Positions 9,936-18,917 of a DNA stretch of 64,000 bases are shown in pieces. The notes beneath the pieces were generated by a model. The model was not told the origin of the DNA, did not search any database, and worked only from the letters and a program-made list of their open reading frames with translations. The DNA is from CAWATZ01 sp963784995 (GTDB lineage: Bacteria; Planctomycetota; Planctomycetia; Gemmatales; Gemmataceae), in contig CAWATZ010000011.1 in assembly GCA_963784995.1 (NCBI GenBank), positions 342,842 to 406,841 on the forward strand, read 5' to 3'. How positions within the stretch are numbered: position 1 is the stretch's first letter; every line of letters starts with the position of its first letter. The translations under genes were made by a program, and so were the position numbers.

Positions 9936-10979
9936 TCACCCCACGCTCGCCGGCGGCATCCCCACGGCCTGCCGCACCAGCGCCAGCGTCTTGCGGGCCT
10001 CTTCCCGCGCCCGCCGCGCTCCATTCCGCAGCACTTCCTCGACGTACTCCGGCCGGGCGGCCAGCTCCTTGCGCTTCTCCCGGGCGGGGCCGAAGTAAGC
10101 GTTGATCTTGTCCAGCAGCATCTGCTTGACCACGCCGTAACCCAAGCCGCCGGCGCGGTAGCGCTCGGCCAGGGCCTGTTTCTCCTCGGTCGTGGCGAAC
10201 AGGCTGTACAGGTCGAAGAGATGGCTCTTGTCCGGATCTTTCGGGGCCTCGACCGGAGTTGGGTCGGTGACGATGCTCATCACCCGCTTCTTGAGCGGAT
10301 TGCCCTCCATGAAGATCTCGATGGTGTTGCCGTAGCTCTTGCTCATCTTCTGGCCATCGACGCCCGGCACCTTGGGCACCACGTCCAGCCGGGCGTCGGG
10401 CAAGGGGAAGACCTCGCCGTAGCTGCGGTTGAACTTCTCGGCCATGTCGCGGGTCATCTCGATGTGCTGCACCTGATCGCGGCCGACCGGCACGAGGTGA
10501 GAGCGGTACAGCAGGATGTCGGCGGCCATCAGCACCGGGTAGTAGAACAGCCCGACGCTGGCCTCGATCCCCTTGTCGATCTTCTCCTTGTACGACACCG
10601 CCCGTTCCAGCAGTCCCATGCCGGTCACCGTGCCCAGGAACCAGGCCAGCTCGGTCACCTCCGGCACGTCCGACTGGCGGAAGAAGACCGCCTTCTCCGG
10701 ATCGAGCCCCAGGGCCAGGTAGTCCAGGGCCACGTCGCGGCTGAACTCCCGCAGCAGGGCGGCGGGATGGACGGGCTTTTTCGTCTCCTCGCTGATGGCC
10801 CGGGCCGTGTCGCGGATGGTGGTCAGGGCGTGGTAGTCGGCGATGAAGTAAAAGCAGAGGGCCTCGTCCTGCAGGGCAATGTGCTGCTTGATGGCGCCGA
10901 AGTAATTGCCCAGGTGGAGCTTGCCCGAGGGCTGGACGCCGCTCAGGATCCGTTTCGGGCCGGGGGTTGGAGTCGTCAT
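9936..10979 (-). CDS. trpS: Tryptophan--tRNA ligase
   Basis: Class I aminoacyl-tRNA synthetase that charges tRNA-Trp. The 347-residue length is normal for the family. The HIGH-like signature is in GVQPSGKLHLGN near residue 15, and the KMSKS loop is in GQKMSKSYGN at about residue 195. Between them are the expected tryptophanyl-type segments (FRQSDVPEVTEL, VPVGRDQ). I chose the ATG at 10979 because the protein begins MTTPTPGPKRILSGVQPSGK, matching the family; the same frame stays open a further 900 bp upstream without coding likeness. The gene stands alone on this strand. No T-box or leader was seen. Confidence 0.96.
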   Translation of the reverse strand: MTTPTPGPKRILSGVQPSGKLHLGNYFGAIKQHIALQDEALCFYFIADYHALTTIRDTARAISEETKKPVHPAALLREFSRDVALDYLALGLDPEKAVFFRQSDVPEVTELAWFLGTVTGMGLLERAVSYKEKIDKGIEASVGLFYYPVLMAADILLYRSHLVPVGRDQVQHIEMTRDMAEKFNRSYGEVFPLPDARLDVVPKVPGVDGQKMSKSYGNTIEIFMEGNPLKKRVMSIVTDPTPVEAPKDPDKSHLFDLYSLFATTEEKQALAERYRAGGLGYGVVKQMLLDKINAYFGPAREKRKELAARPEYVEEVLRNGARRAREEARKTLALVRQAVGMPPASVG

Positions 10980-11063
10980 GCGCGTTGGTCCTTGCGGGGC
11001 GGTTGGTCTGTACACAAGACAGTTGTACGGTGTACTTTGTTCGCTGCAAGAGATACCCGGCCG

Positions 11064-11129
11064 GACACAAGCCCGAAGCGCCAGCGCCGGGATTGGTTTG
11101 TCCCGGCGCCGGCGCTTCGGGCTTGTGTC
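11064..11129. repeat. Palindrome, ACACAAGCCCGAAGCG family
   Basis: 29-bp arms (11064-11092, 11101-11129) with one mismatch and the loop TTGGTTTG. It lies between the divergent trpS and 11156 genes. It is the same family as 6448-6516 and 51021-51086. Confidence 0.85.
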
Positions 11130-11155
11130 AGCCCGGGCACCGAGGATCTGGCCCG

Positions 11156-11903
11156 ATGACCGACCGCACGACCGAGCTGCTGCTGGACGCCCTGAAACGG
11201 GCGCTCGTGGAGCCCGGCGAGCATCGACTGCACAAGAGCGGCAAGCTGGATGGACTGTTCCCGAGCCGGACCGGCAGCAGTGCCGAAGCGGCCGACCGCG
11301 CCCTGCGCGAGGGGCTGCTGGAGGTGGTCCGCACCGAGGTCCGCGGCAAGTCCGCCTTCGAGTGGGTCCGGCTGGCACCTCGCGGCGTCGATTTCCTTCA
11401 CGAGCATGAATCGCCGGTGCGTGCCCTGCGGGAACTGCGCTGAGCTGCGCTGCAATCAGCAGGCGCTGCCGATCTGGCTCGACAAGATGCGCTCCACCCT
11501 GCGGTCGCTGGACGAGCGGCTGACCGAGGAAGCCCGGCACTGGTCGCAGCGCCTGGAGGGGCTGACCCGCCTCGTCGAGGACACCCTGCGCCGCCTGGAA
11601 GCGTCCGCCCCGCTGCTGCCCGCCGACGTGGCCGAGGACCACCCCTGGGCCATCGACGCGCTCAACTATCTCGACCGCCGACGCAACGGCGGCGCTCCCC
11701 ATCCCTGTCCTTTTCCGGAACTGTTTACCGCCGTCACCCGCCAGCAGCCACAGCTGGGCATCGGCACCTTTCACGAGGGCCTGCGCCGACTCAACGACTG
11801 CCGGGCAGTCCATTTGCAGCCCGCCGACAACCTTTCCGACCTCCTCCAACCGGAATTTGCCCTGCTCGACGCCGGACAAGTGCTATATTTTGCCGTCCGG
11901 TAA
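11156..11903 (+). CDS. Hypothetical helical protein, frameshifted at 11441
   Basis: The first part (11156-11440) starts MTDRTTELLLDALKRAL and reads as a winged-helix-like fold, with a passage resembling restriction or DNA-binding subunits (GLFPSRTGSSAEAADRALREGLLEVV). The frame ends in TGA at 11441. Removing one T there gives VRALRELRELRCNQQALPIW and continues in the next frame to 11903 (...LDAGQVLYFAVR). The second part includes a probable coiled coil (LDERLTEEARHWSQRLEGLTRLVEDTLRRLE). I take it as one protein of about 248 residues with a one-base insertion. Function unknown. The stop is 7 nt before a long palindrome. Confidence 0.65.
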
Positions 11904-11909
11904 TTTGCA

Positions 11910-12042
11910 CGACCCCTGCCGGCTTGCCCGGCAGGTGAAGCAGGTCACCAGCTAGAGGGGAAGGGGAAAAGAAAAAACGTTGTTCTGTCTTCTCCTCTAG
12001 CCTTTGACCTGCTTCACCTGCCGGGCAAGCCGGCAGGGGTCG
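11910..12042. repeat. Long palindrome with 38-bp perfect arms and a nested inner repeat
   Basis: Arms at 11910-11947 and 12005-12042 match perfectly. The 57-nt interior carries a second inverted repeat (CTAGAGGGGAA... against ...TTCTCCTCTAG). It sits 7 nt after the upstream stop and 75 bp before the leucine-rich-repeat gene. It could end transcription of the former, but there is no clear T-tract. Confidence 0.85.
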
Positions 12043-12116
12043 AAAAGATGTCCCAACCTCTCCCACAAGGGGAGAGGGGAGAAAGCAACGTCGAATCGAC
12101 AACCTGGGAGTAAGCC

Positions 12117-13964
12117 ATGAGGTTACCAGCTGGCCTTGCCTTGCTGCTCGCAATGACCTGCGGAAACGCCTGGGGACAGGAAGCTGTCCCGGTCGGCCCC
12201 GACACCACGGCCGTCTATGCCCGGTTCGGCCTGCCGACCCGGCGGGACGACCGCGACGGCAGACCGATGAACCGCATCGCCTTCACCAAAACGAGCATCG
12301 GGGATGCGGGTCTGTACAATCTCCGCAACCTGAAAAGCCTGCAAGAACTGAGCTTCAGCGGCGGCATGCCCCGGCTCACCGATCTGCTGCTGAACCGCGG
12401 GGCCGCCCGCAGCCCGCTCACCGACCGGGGACTGAGCCAGCTGCAAAACTTCCCCGCGATCCGACGGCTCGACCTCGGCTTCACCCAGGTGGGCGATCAG
12501 GGCCTGGCCTGGCTCCGCAATTCTCCCGGCCTGCGCGACCTGAACCTCTCGGCCACTCGCATCACCAACGACGGCCTGCTCCAGCTCCGCAAACTGGAGC
12601 AGCTGGAGAGCCTGAACCTGAGCGCGACCGGGATCGGTGATGCGGGCCTGGCCCAGATTCGGGGCCTGCCGCTGCGCGTGCTGAACCTCAACGCCACGCC
12701 GATCACCGATGGCGGTCTGGTCCATCTGCGGGCGCTGACTCAATTGCAGGGTCTGGACCTGGCCGGGACCAAACTCACGGACACGGCGCTGATCCAGCTC
12801 AAGGGCCTGGAACAGCTCCGTTATCTGAACATTAGCTCAACGGCGCTGACAAACAACGGCGTCGCCGCCCTGCGCACCATTCCCCAGATTCAGGAACTGG
12901 ACCTCAGCTACACCAGCATCAACAACGGTGCCCTGATCCAGATCAAGGACCTCAAGAGCCTCCAGATCCTGGACCTGGGCGGGACCAACGTCACCGGGGT
13001 GGGACTGCTGCAGCTGAAGGGACTGGAGAAGCTGCGCGAGCTGCGTTTGCATGGCACGAAGATCACCGGACTGGACCTGGCCCAGCTCCGCGCCCTGCCG
13101 GCCCTGGAGGTCCTTTACCTCGACAGCACCCAGGTCAACGACGACTCCCTGGTCAACCTGCAAAACCTGCCCCGGCTGCGCGAACTGTACCTGCGCAACA
13201 CCTCGATCAACGGACGGGGACTTCAGCAGCTTGGGCGATTGGCCAATCTCCAGGTCCTCGACCTGCGCGACACGCAGATGACCAGCTTTAACATGCAGTA
13301 CCTGAAGGAACTGAAGAGCTTGCAGGTGCTGTACCTGGACAGCCCGCGGATCACGGACGCGGGGTTGCTGGAGCTGCAGGGGATGCCCCGATTGCGAGCG
13401 CTGTACCTGTGGAACACCAGCGTCACCGACGCCGGCCTGGTGCATTTGCGGGGGATGACGAAGCTGCAAACACTCTGGCTGGCCTCGCCCAGGATCAGCG
13501 ACACCGGCCTGGTCCACCTGAAAGAGCAACGCAACCTGCGCGAACTGACGCTGTGGACACCCCAGGTGTCCGACACGGGACTGGCGCATATACAAAACCT
13601 GACGGACCTGGAAGCGCTCTGGCTGGTCAGTCCGCGCATCACCGATACGGGCATGACCTACCTGCGGAAGCTGACAGCCCTCAAGACGCTGGGCGTGCTG
13701 GAGGCGCCGTTGACCGACCAGGGGCTGGTGGCAGTGCAGGGACTGAGCAACCTGCAATACCTGTCGCTGTCGGCCGGGAACCTGACCGACGCCGGCATGG
13801 TCAACCTGCGGTCGCTGTCGAAATTGCAAGGGATCAACCTGGCCGGGGTGGACCTGACCACCCGCCAGCTGGCCGAGCTGCCGAACAAACCGCCGCGGCT
13901 GGACGTGATTGACGTGTCGCCGCTGCTGCCCTTGTTCCCCAAGGGGCCAATGGAACAACCGTGA
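12117..13964 (+). CDS. Secreted leucine-rich-repeat protein
   Basis: A protein of 615 residues with a signal peptide (MRLPAGLALLLAMTCGNAWG). About 20 tandem LRRs of roughly 24 residues follow the pattern ITDAGLxxLxxLxxLxxLxLxxT, the ribonuclease-inhibitor/cysteine-containing-like class common in planctomycete exported proteins. It probably serves as a protein-binding scaffold outside the cytoplasm; the ligand is unknown. The ATG at 12117 follows CTGGGAG. The repeats cover almost the whole protein with no catalytic domain. Confidence 0.85.
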   Translation: MRLPAGLALLLAMTCGNAWGQEAVPVGPDTTAVYARFGLPTRRDDRDGRPMNRIAFTKTSIGDAGLYNLRNLKSLQELSFSGGMPRLTDLLLNRGAARSPLTDRGLSQLQNFPAIRRLDLGFTQVGDQGLAWLRNSPGLRDLNLSATRITNDGLLQLRKLEQLESLNLSATGIGDAGLAQIRGLPLRVLNLNATPITDGGLVHLRALTQLQGLDLAGTKLTDTALIQLKGLEQLRYLNISSTALTNNGVAALRTIPQIQELDLSYTSINNGALIQIKDLKSLQILDLGGTNVTGVGLLQLKGLEKLRELRLHGTKITGLDLAQLRALPALEVLYLDSTQVNDDSLVNLQNLPRLRELYLRNTSINGRGLQQLGRLANLQVLDLRDTQMTSFNMQYLKELKSLQVLYLDSPRITDAGLLELQGMPRLRALYLWNTSVTDAGLVHLRGMTKLQTLWLASPRISDTGLVHLKEQRNLRELTLWTPQVSDTGLAHIQNLTDLEALWLVSPRITDTGMTYLRKLTALKTLGVLEAPLTDQGLVAVQGLSNLQYLSLSAGNLTDAGMVNLRSLSKLQGINLAGVDLTTRQLAELPNKPPRLDVIDVSPLLPLFPKGPMEQP

Positions 13965-14027
13965 GAATCGAATCCGGATCGGCGCGTCACCGCCTCGGAT
14001 TCTTCCCCCTGGCGTGGAGGGCGGACC

Positions 14028-14582
14028 GTGGAAAGTGGCGTAGCTTTGATGATGGGCTGCTGTTGCTTGCTCGTCCCAATCGGCTGTTTTGTGCCGATGT
14101 TTATTGGTGCCTGGAAGGTTTTCGAGAAAGCGGGAGAACCTGGCTATCTCTCCCTGGTGCCGATTTACAACGCGATGGTGCTGGCCCGGATCGTCGGCAA
14201 GGAAGAGACCTTTGGTCTGCTGGCCTGCATCCCGATCGCGGGCATCTACTTTGGCATTATCATGCTGCTGGAGCTGGCCAAGCGCTTCGGCGTCGGCGGC
14301 GGCTTCGTGGCCGGGCTGATCCTGTTGCCGATGGTCTTCTGGCCCATGCTCGGCTTTGGCTCCTACACCTTCTCCCGGGGCGGCAAGCGCCGACGCCGGG
14401 CCGCGGTCCGGGATGAGGACGAGGACGAGGAGGAGGAAAGACCCCGCCGGAGATCGCGTGCCCGGGATGAGGAGGAGGACGAGGATGATCGTCCGCGCCG
14501 GCCGCGTGGCCGGGACAGCGGCATTTCGGAGGACCGCCCACGCCGCCGACGGCGGGATGAGGATGACGAAGATGATGAGTAG
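14028..14582 (+). CDS. DUF5684-like membrane protein with charged tail
   Basis: A 184-residue protein with a GTG start at 14028, after GTGGAGGGCGG. It has three to four membrane segments in the first 115 residues. The phrase VFEKAGEPGYLSLVPIYNAMV matches the signature I associate with DUF5684 (signal-peptidase-associated or channel-like small membrane proteins of unknown role). The last 65 residues are low-complexity alternating acidic and arginine blocks (DEDEDEEEERPRRRSRARD), probably cytoplasmic and disordered. The TAG at 14580 is 42 bp from the next gene. Confidence 0.75.
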   Translation: MESGVALMMGCCCLLVPIGCFVPMFIGAWKVFEKAGEPGYLSLVPIYNAMVLARIVGKEETFGLLACIPIAGIYFGIIMLLELAKRFGVGGGFVAGLILLPMVFWPMLGFGSYTFSRGGKRRRRAAVRDEDEDEEEERPRRRSRARDEEEDEDDRPRRPRGRDSGISEDRPRRRRRDEDDEDDE

Positions 14583-14624
14583 TCGTCAGTTCCGGAAGAG
14601 GCGAGGACTTGCTGGGGGCAGACA

Positions 14625-14837
14625 ATGATCACGCCGGATCAGTTCTTCACGGCTGAACAGCAAGAACGCCTGGCATGTCTGATGGCTCGCTGGCGAGAAG
14701 CCCGCGATGCCGGGCGTGGATTGTCTCCTGAAGAACAAACAGAACTCAACACCTTGGTGGAAGCGGAGCTGCGAGCGGCCACTGCTCGCGCAGCGGCGTC
14801 GATTCAGGGTTTGGCCTTCGATTGCAACCAAACGTAA
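14625..14837 (+). CDS. Small hypothetical protein, 70 residues
   Basis: It begins MITPDQFFTAEQQERLACLM after a GGGGGCAGACA element. It is helical and rich in Arg/Glu/Ala, with the pattern LMARWREARDAGRGLSPEEQTELNTLVEAEL; I believe similar small proteins recur in Gemmata-type genomes, but function is unknown. The 3' end overlaps the convergent gene (stop at 14804) by 34 bp. Confidence 0.6.
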   Translation: MITPDQFFTAEQQERLACLMARWREARDAGRGLSPEEQTELNTLVEAELRAATARAAASIQGLAFDCNQT

Positions 14838-16498
14838 ACCGCCAACGGCCCGTTCGATCCCACTCCCGTGCTGGTGTATCCCAGGCAGGCCAGGTCCGGC
14901 ACGCCGTCGCCGTTGAAATCGGCAACGTGCAGTCCCGTCTCGTAATGCACCCGATAGTCCAGGGTGATGGTCGTCGAGCGCTTCAGGTCCAATCCCTCGC
15001 GCCCTCCCAGCAGGATCAGCACCCGGTTGTCCTGTCCCTTGGCCAGCACCAGGTCGGCGATGCCATCGCCATTCCAGTCCGCGACGACCGGCGTGTCGCG
15101 CACCAGGGACAGCTGATTCTTTTTCTGGTCGGGCGTCGATAGATCGAGGGTCGCGTCCGGCTGGTCCTTGAAGGGCCGATCCGCATTGCCGGTGTTGGTG
15201 AACACAGCGCATCGGGGCCGCTGCATCCCATACGCCAGCAGGGCCACGTCGGGCCGGCGGTCGCCGTTGAAATCACCCACCGCCAGGAAGGTCCAGTCCC
15301 GCTCGTCGGGCGACGACAGCTGGAGCGTCGGCGTGGTGGGCAGCTTGCCTTCCGGCCGGCGGAGGTAGACCTTGCCCGACGAGGTGACCAGATCGGCCCG
15401 GCCATCCCCATTCAGGTCCAGCACCTGGAAATCGGCATGCGGCCCGCGAATCTCGGGTTGCGTTGACACCAGATCGACCTTCTCACCCTTGCCGGCTCGA
15501 AGCGAACGGTAGCCGCCGAAGCGGGTGCCCAGCAGGATTTGCGCCGAGCCGGTCCCGGTCAGGTCGGCGGAGCGGACCTGGTGAACGTCGCCCAGCGGCA
15601 GCGGGATCACCTTGTGTTCGGGCAGTTTCCCCTGCGAGAGCAGCAGGACCGCTTCCTTTCGGCCGGCAGCCAGGATGTCGGCGATGCGATCATCGTTGAG
15701 ATGCCGCAGCCGGATCTTGCTCGGGTCAGTGACCCCAGGGACGCGGATGCGGTGGTCCGGCTCCTCGCGGAAGACGCCGTCATGGTTCAGGAACACCTCG
15801 ACCACCGCCCCGTCGCCCTCCTGGATCAGCACCGCCACGTCTGGCTTGCCGTCGCCGTCCACGTCGCCGCAGTCGGCCGAGACGACGTTGCGGTTCCAGG
15901 CCACCACGCGCACGTTCTTCTGGGTCAGGCGGAAATACGGGTCGGGCTTCTCCGGCCGGATCTTGCCCCAGCCGACGCGGACGCCGACCTCGATGCCCGC
16001 CTCGACGTAGCGCGACGGATCGCCGACAGGACCGTGGCCGGGCAGGGCCACGTCGGGCTTGAGGCCATGCAGCTTGCGCAGGCTGGCCAGCACGTCCTTG
16101 CCGCTGAAGTTGATGCTGCCCGAGTAGCCCAGCGGACCGTCCGGCATGATCAGGTCGCCGAAGGCCACGTACGTCCGCTTGTCCCTGGTGAAGGCCCAGC
16201 CCATCGAGCCGAAGGTGTGGCCCGGCAAGCGCAGGGCCTGGACCTTCAACCCGGCCAGGTCCAGCTCCGTGTCCTGCTTGACGCGAATGTCGGTTGGGAC
16301 AGGCGGATGCAGTCCGTAGCCGCTGCTGATCGGCAGATGGTGCCGCAGCGTATAGGCCATCTCCTCGCTGCACACGAACTGGGCCCCGGCGACCACGCGC
16401 AGAGATAGGCCCCCGGAGCGTGATCGCCGTGTTCGTGCGTGGCCAGGACGTACTTCACCCGCCGCGGATCGAGGCCCACCGCCTTCATGCTCTCCCAC
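14804..16498 (-). CDS. Metallo-beta-lactamase plus FG-GAP repeat protein (C-terminal part of a broken gene)
   Basis: The N-terminal third is a metallo-beta-lactamase fold. Its first metal motif, THEHGDHAPGA, lies in the neighbouring frame just upstream (about 16405-16450). The rest is in this frame: LRLPGHTFGSMGWAF, VAFGDLIMP and DVALPGHGP. From about 15900 on come FG-GAP/VCBS-type propeller repeats with calcium-binding-like DxDxDGxxD motifs (DCGDVDGDGKPD, DLNGDGRAD, DFNGDRRPD, DWNGDGIAD, DFNGDGVPD). Frame repair needs one extra base removed at 16525 and one base restored near 16402 (giving GAYLWRVVAGAQFVC). With both, the gene joins the 16505-18142 entry into 1,112 codons. Probably a secreted hydrolase-like protein; substrate unknown. 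Confidence 0.75.
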   Translation of the reverse strand: MGEHEGGGPRSAAGEVRPGHARTRRSRSGGLSLRVVAGAQFVCSEEMAYTLRHHLPISSGYGLHPPVPTDIRVKQDTELDLAGLKVQALRLPGHTFGSMGWAFTRDKRTYVAFGDLIMPDGPLGYSGSINFSGKDVLASLRKLHGLKPDVALPGHGPVGDPSRYVEAGIEVGVRVGWGKIRPEKPDPYFRLTQKNVRVVAWNRNVVSADCGDVDGDGKPDVAVLIQEGDGAVVEVFLNHDGVFREEPDHRIRVPGVTDPSKIRLRHLNDDRIADILAAGRKEAVLLLSQGKLPEHKVIPLPLGDVHQVRSADLTGTGSAQILLGTRFGGYRSLRAGKGEKVDLVSTQPEIRGPHADFQVLDLNGDGRADLVTSSGKVYLRRPEGKLPTTPTLQLSSPDERDWTFLAVGDFNGDRRPDVALLAYGMQRPRCAVFTNTGNADRPFKDQPDATLDLSTPDQKKNQLSLVRDTPVVADWNGDGIADLVLAKGQDNRVLILLGGREGLDLKRSTTITLDYRVHYETGLHVADFNGDGVPDLACLGYTSTGVGSNGPLAVYVWLQSKAKP

Positions 16499-16504
16499 TC
16501 GCGC

Positions 16505-18142
16505 TCAAAGGACAGGCCGGCATGAGCCCTCGATCAGGATCAGACCGTCCGGAGCTTCCACCACGCGCTGCCCGCCCAGGTCGCTCTCGACCCGACCGCC
16601 AGGCAACTGCCAGACTCCCCGACCAATCTCCTGGGCCCGGGCATTGGCCACCCACGGCTTCAGCACCGGCTTCACCAGGCGATTCAGGTCCTTCCGCCAC
16701 TGCTCTTTCCCCGTGCGGTCCAGCAGCCGAACCTCGCCGGCGGTCGAGGCGACGACCAGGCGGGCCCCGTCCCGGCTGCTCGCCACCAGGCTCGGACCAC
16801 CGACGGCGATGGCCGACGGCAATTTCCCCTTGCTGAGACAGTCCTCGTCCAGAACGTAGACGTTGCCGTCCCAGCAGCCGGCAATCACGGGCCCCGTCTC
16901 GCTGGCGGCAAGGTCCGAGATGCTGTCGGGGAACTCCACGGAGCGGACCTTGCCGGTGCCGACCTCCAGCACGAAGAGCGTACGCGCCTCGCTGTCGGCC
17001 GGCAGAATCGTTTGCCCGGCCAGGCCGCGACAGGTCCAGTGATGCGGATAGGCCAGCAGGTACTTGCCGTCACCGCGGAAGCGGAGATCGACCCAGAGAG
17101 GACGAGGGAACAGCTCCGGACCGAAGCGCCGGACGAGCTGGCCCTTGGAGTCGTACACGGTCACGGTCGGCCGGGCCGGCTCGAAGCGGGTGCCGTAGTG
17201 CTGCTCGCGCAGGGTCGCGGAGGAGCGAATCCAGCGCTGCCAGCCGGGATAATCGGCCGCGGCGATCAGTCGCGGTGTGTCGTGTCCCAGCAGCGCTAAC
17301 GACAGCGGAGCGAAGACCGGCACGTCCTTCTGGGGCAGTTCTTCGCGCTTGCCGTCCGGCAGCGTGGGTGTGCCATAGCGTCCCTTCTCCGGAGGATTAA
17401 CCTTGTCGGTGTCGCTCATGACGGCCCGGCTCCAGAGCGGTTTGCGATTTCCGGGAGCGAGCAGGAACAGGTTGGATTCGGGCACCGCGCCATCCTTCCG
17501 GTGGGCTGAGCAGCCGACCACGGCGTGGCCGCTCTCAGCGGCGGCGAGGGACACCGTCACGCTGTTGGCGGGGCGAGGAAACTCGACCTGACTTTCGGGC
17601 TTGCCATCCTCGGAGGTGAGCCAGAGGACGCGGTTACTGTAAACGGCCACGCCGCCGCGTGCGAAGCCGCGGAGGTTGACGCCGACGTGATTGGAGTGAT
17701 CGCCGTAATGGAAGAGGTTGCCCGGCCAGCCCTCTTCGCCGAGATGAGGCGGAATCGCCACCGTCTGCTTGCCGCAGGCGAAGACCGTGGGAAAGTCGCT
17801 CGCTTTCCCCGCGGGCATGGTGCAGAGCGCATGCAGCACCTGGCCAGTCGGATCGACCGCGACCTGCTGCAGCCAGCGCTGGCCCGCCTCGGCGGTGCGA
17901 ACGAGCTTGCCCTCCGCATCGAGCAGGAAGACGTTCGGATCGCCGGGCGGAGCGATCGTGCCCAGGGCCAGCCAGCGGCCGTCACTGTTCAGGTCGAGGC
18001 AGGCGATCCCCTGCCAGGGCAGCGGCCCCGAACCCCGCCGGTCCCACTCGGGCACGGCCGTGGATTTGCCTTCGGCCCCGGCGAGGACCATGAGGGCGAG
18101 GAGAGTGAGGAGCCCACCGGCAACATTTCGGCACTTCAACAT
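16505..18142 (-). CDS. Beta-propeller part of the broken propeller/MBL/FG-GAP gene
   Basis: The N-terminal part begins MLKCRNVAGGLLTLLALMVLAGAEG, a signal peptide. About 480 residues with WD40/PQQ-like propeller character follow (LDLNSDGRWLALGT, SDLAASETGPVIAGCWDG, DGARLVVASTAGEVRLLDR). It then runs into the start of the metallo-beta-lactamase fold (GVWQLPGGRVESDLGGQRVV...LILIEG). The frame fails at 16525, where dropping one base gives EGHAGLSFEREWESMKAVGLDPRRVKYVLATHEHGDH, the conserved metal-binding entry of that fold. So this is one gene with the previous entry. Either the sequence has two indels 120 bp apart or the gene is decaying. Confidence 0.75.
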   Translation of the reverse strand: MLKCRNVAGGLLTLLALMVLAGAEGKSTAVPEWDRRGSGPLPWQGIACLDLNSDGRWLALGTIAPPGDPNVFLLDAEGKLVRTAEAGQRWLQQVAVDPTGQVLHALCTMPAGKASDFPTVFACGKQTVAIPPHLGEEGWPGNLFHYGDHSNHVGVNLRGFARGGVAVYSNRVLWLTSEDGKPESQVEFPRPANSVTVSLAAAESGHAVVGCSAHRKDGAVPESNLFLLAPGNRKPLWSRAVMSDTDKVNPPEKGRYGTPTLPDGKREELPQKDVPVFAPLSLALLGHDTPRLIAAADYPGWQRWIRSSATLREQHYGTRFEPARPTVTVYDSKGQLVRRFGPELFPRPLWVDLRFRGDGKYLLAYPHHWTCRGLAGQTILPADSEARTLFVLEVGTGKVRSVEFPDSISDLAASETGPVIAGCWDGNVYVLDEDCLSKGKLPSAIAVGGPSLVASSRDGARLVVASTAGEVRLLDRTGKEQWRKDLNRLVKPVLKPWVANARAQEIGRGVWQLPGGRVESDLGGQRVVEAPDGLILIEGSCRPVL

Positions 18143-18265
18143 CTTCCACCTCGCTCACTGCGGACTGCCGCAACACAACGCCAGGAAGGTCCAGCGTCAA
18201 AGACACAGCACCCAGGGAAATAGTGTATCAACCCTCTCCCGCGGGTCCTTGGAAATGGCGCTTGC

Positions 18266-18736
18266 TCACGTCACTTGCAGCAGTGATTCTTCCGCCTGGT
18301 CAACGCCCATTGCCAGACGAGCACACAGATCAGATTTCGGGTCGAGATATTTCAGCAGCGTCTTCGCCACGTCCAGGACGTCTCTCGCGATCGTCGCGCT
18401 TCCGCCCCTCCGCGATAGCTCCATTGCCTGAACAATGACTTCGGCCAGCTGCTGGTCGGCTATCTTCTGCGCTGGTCGGGCATGGGCCCTGCGTTCGCGT
18501 GCCTCTATCTCGGCGAGGAGTTTGGAGGCTGACCGAGCCGAGACCACCACACCATCGAATTGGGGTCGATAGCCGAATTCCCCATCCCCTTGAAATCCGA
18601 CCACGGCCGGGGCAAACTGGATCTTGAGCTTGCGACAGAGGGGCTGAAGCCTCTGCCCTTTGACGTAGACGTAGCCTTTCGGCACGCCCTCGCGCACATC
18701 CACGTTGCCGTACTCGTTTGTGATTTTCAGCGGCAT
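18266..18736 (-). CDS. Hypothetical protein, 156 residues
   Basis: The start at 18736 (MPLKITNEYGNVDVREGVPKG) is preceded by TTTGGAGACTCCGT with GGAG at good spacing; the frame remains open upstream without coding likeness. It has an N-terminal beta-rich part, then a helical part containing SKLLAEIEARERRAHARPAQ. No signal peptide, membrane segment or motif I know. It stands alone between the propeller gene and the LRR gene, all on the same strand. Confidence 0.55.
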   Translation of the reverse strand: MPLKITNEYGNVDVREGVPKGYVYVKGQRLQPLCRKLKIQFAPAVVGFQGDGEFGYRPQFDGVVVSARSASKLLAEIEARERRAHARPAQKIADQQLAEVIVQAMELSRRGGSATIARDVLDVAKTLLKYLDPKSDLCARLAMGVDQAEESLLQVT

Positions 18737-18917
18737 ACGGAGTCTCCAAAAGAACAACCCGGTCCGAGGTCTGGCCGCCCCGGCCGGGTCATTCGCCGGA
18801 CTCCGGCGAACACTGCTCAGATCAGCGGGCCAGCGCCGACGATCGCTCTGCACCAGTGTAGGAACCTGGCGCGGACAATTGCAACCTCGGATGAGACCAC
18901 CGCGGCGCGTCGGCGCG

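Noticed and set aside
9774..11159. Long + strand frame opposite trpS
   Set aside because: It is the complement of a clear trpS gene and has the composition of a shadow frame.
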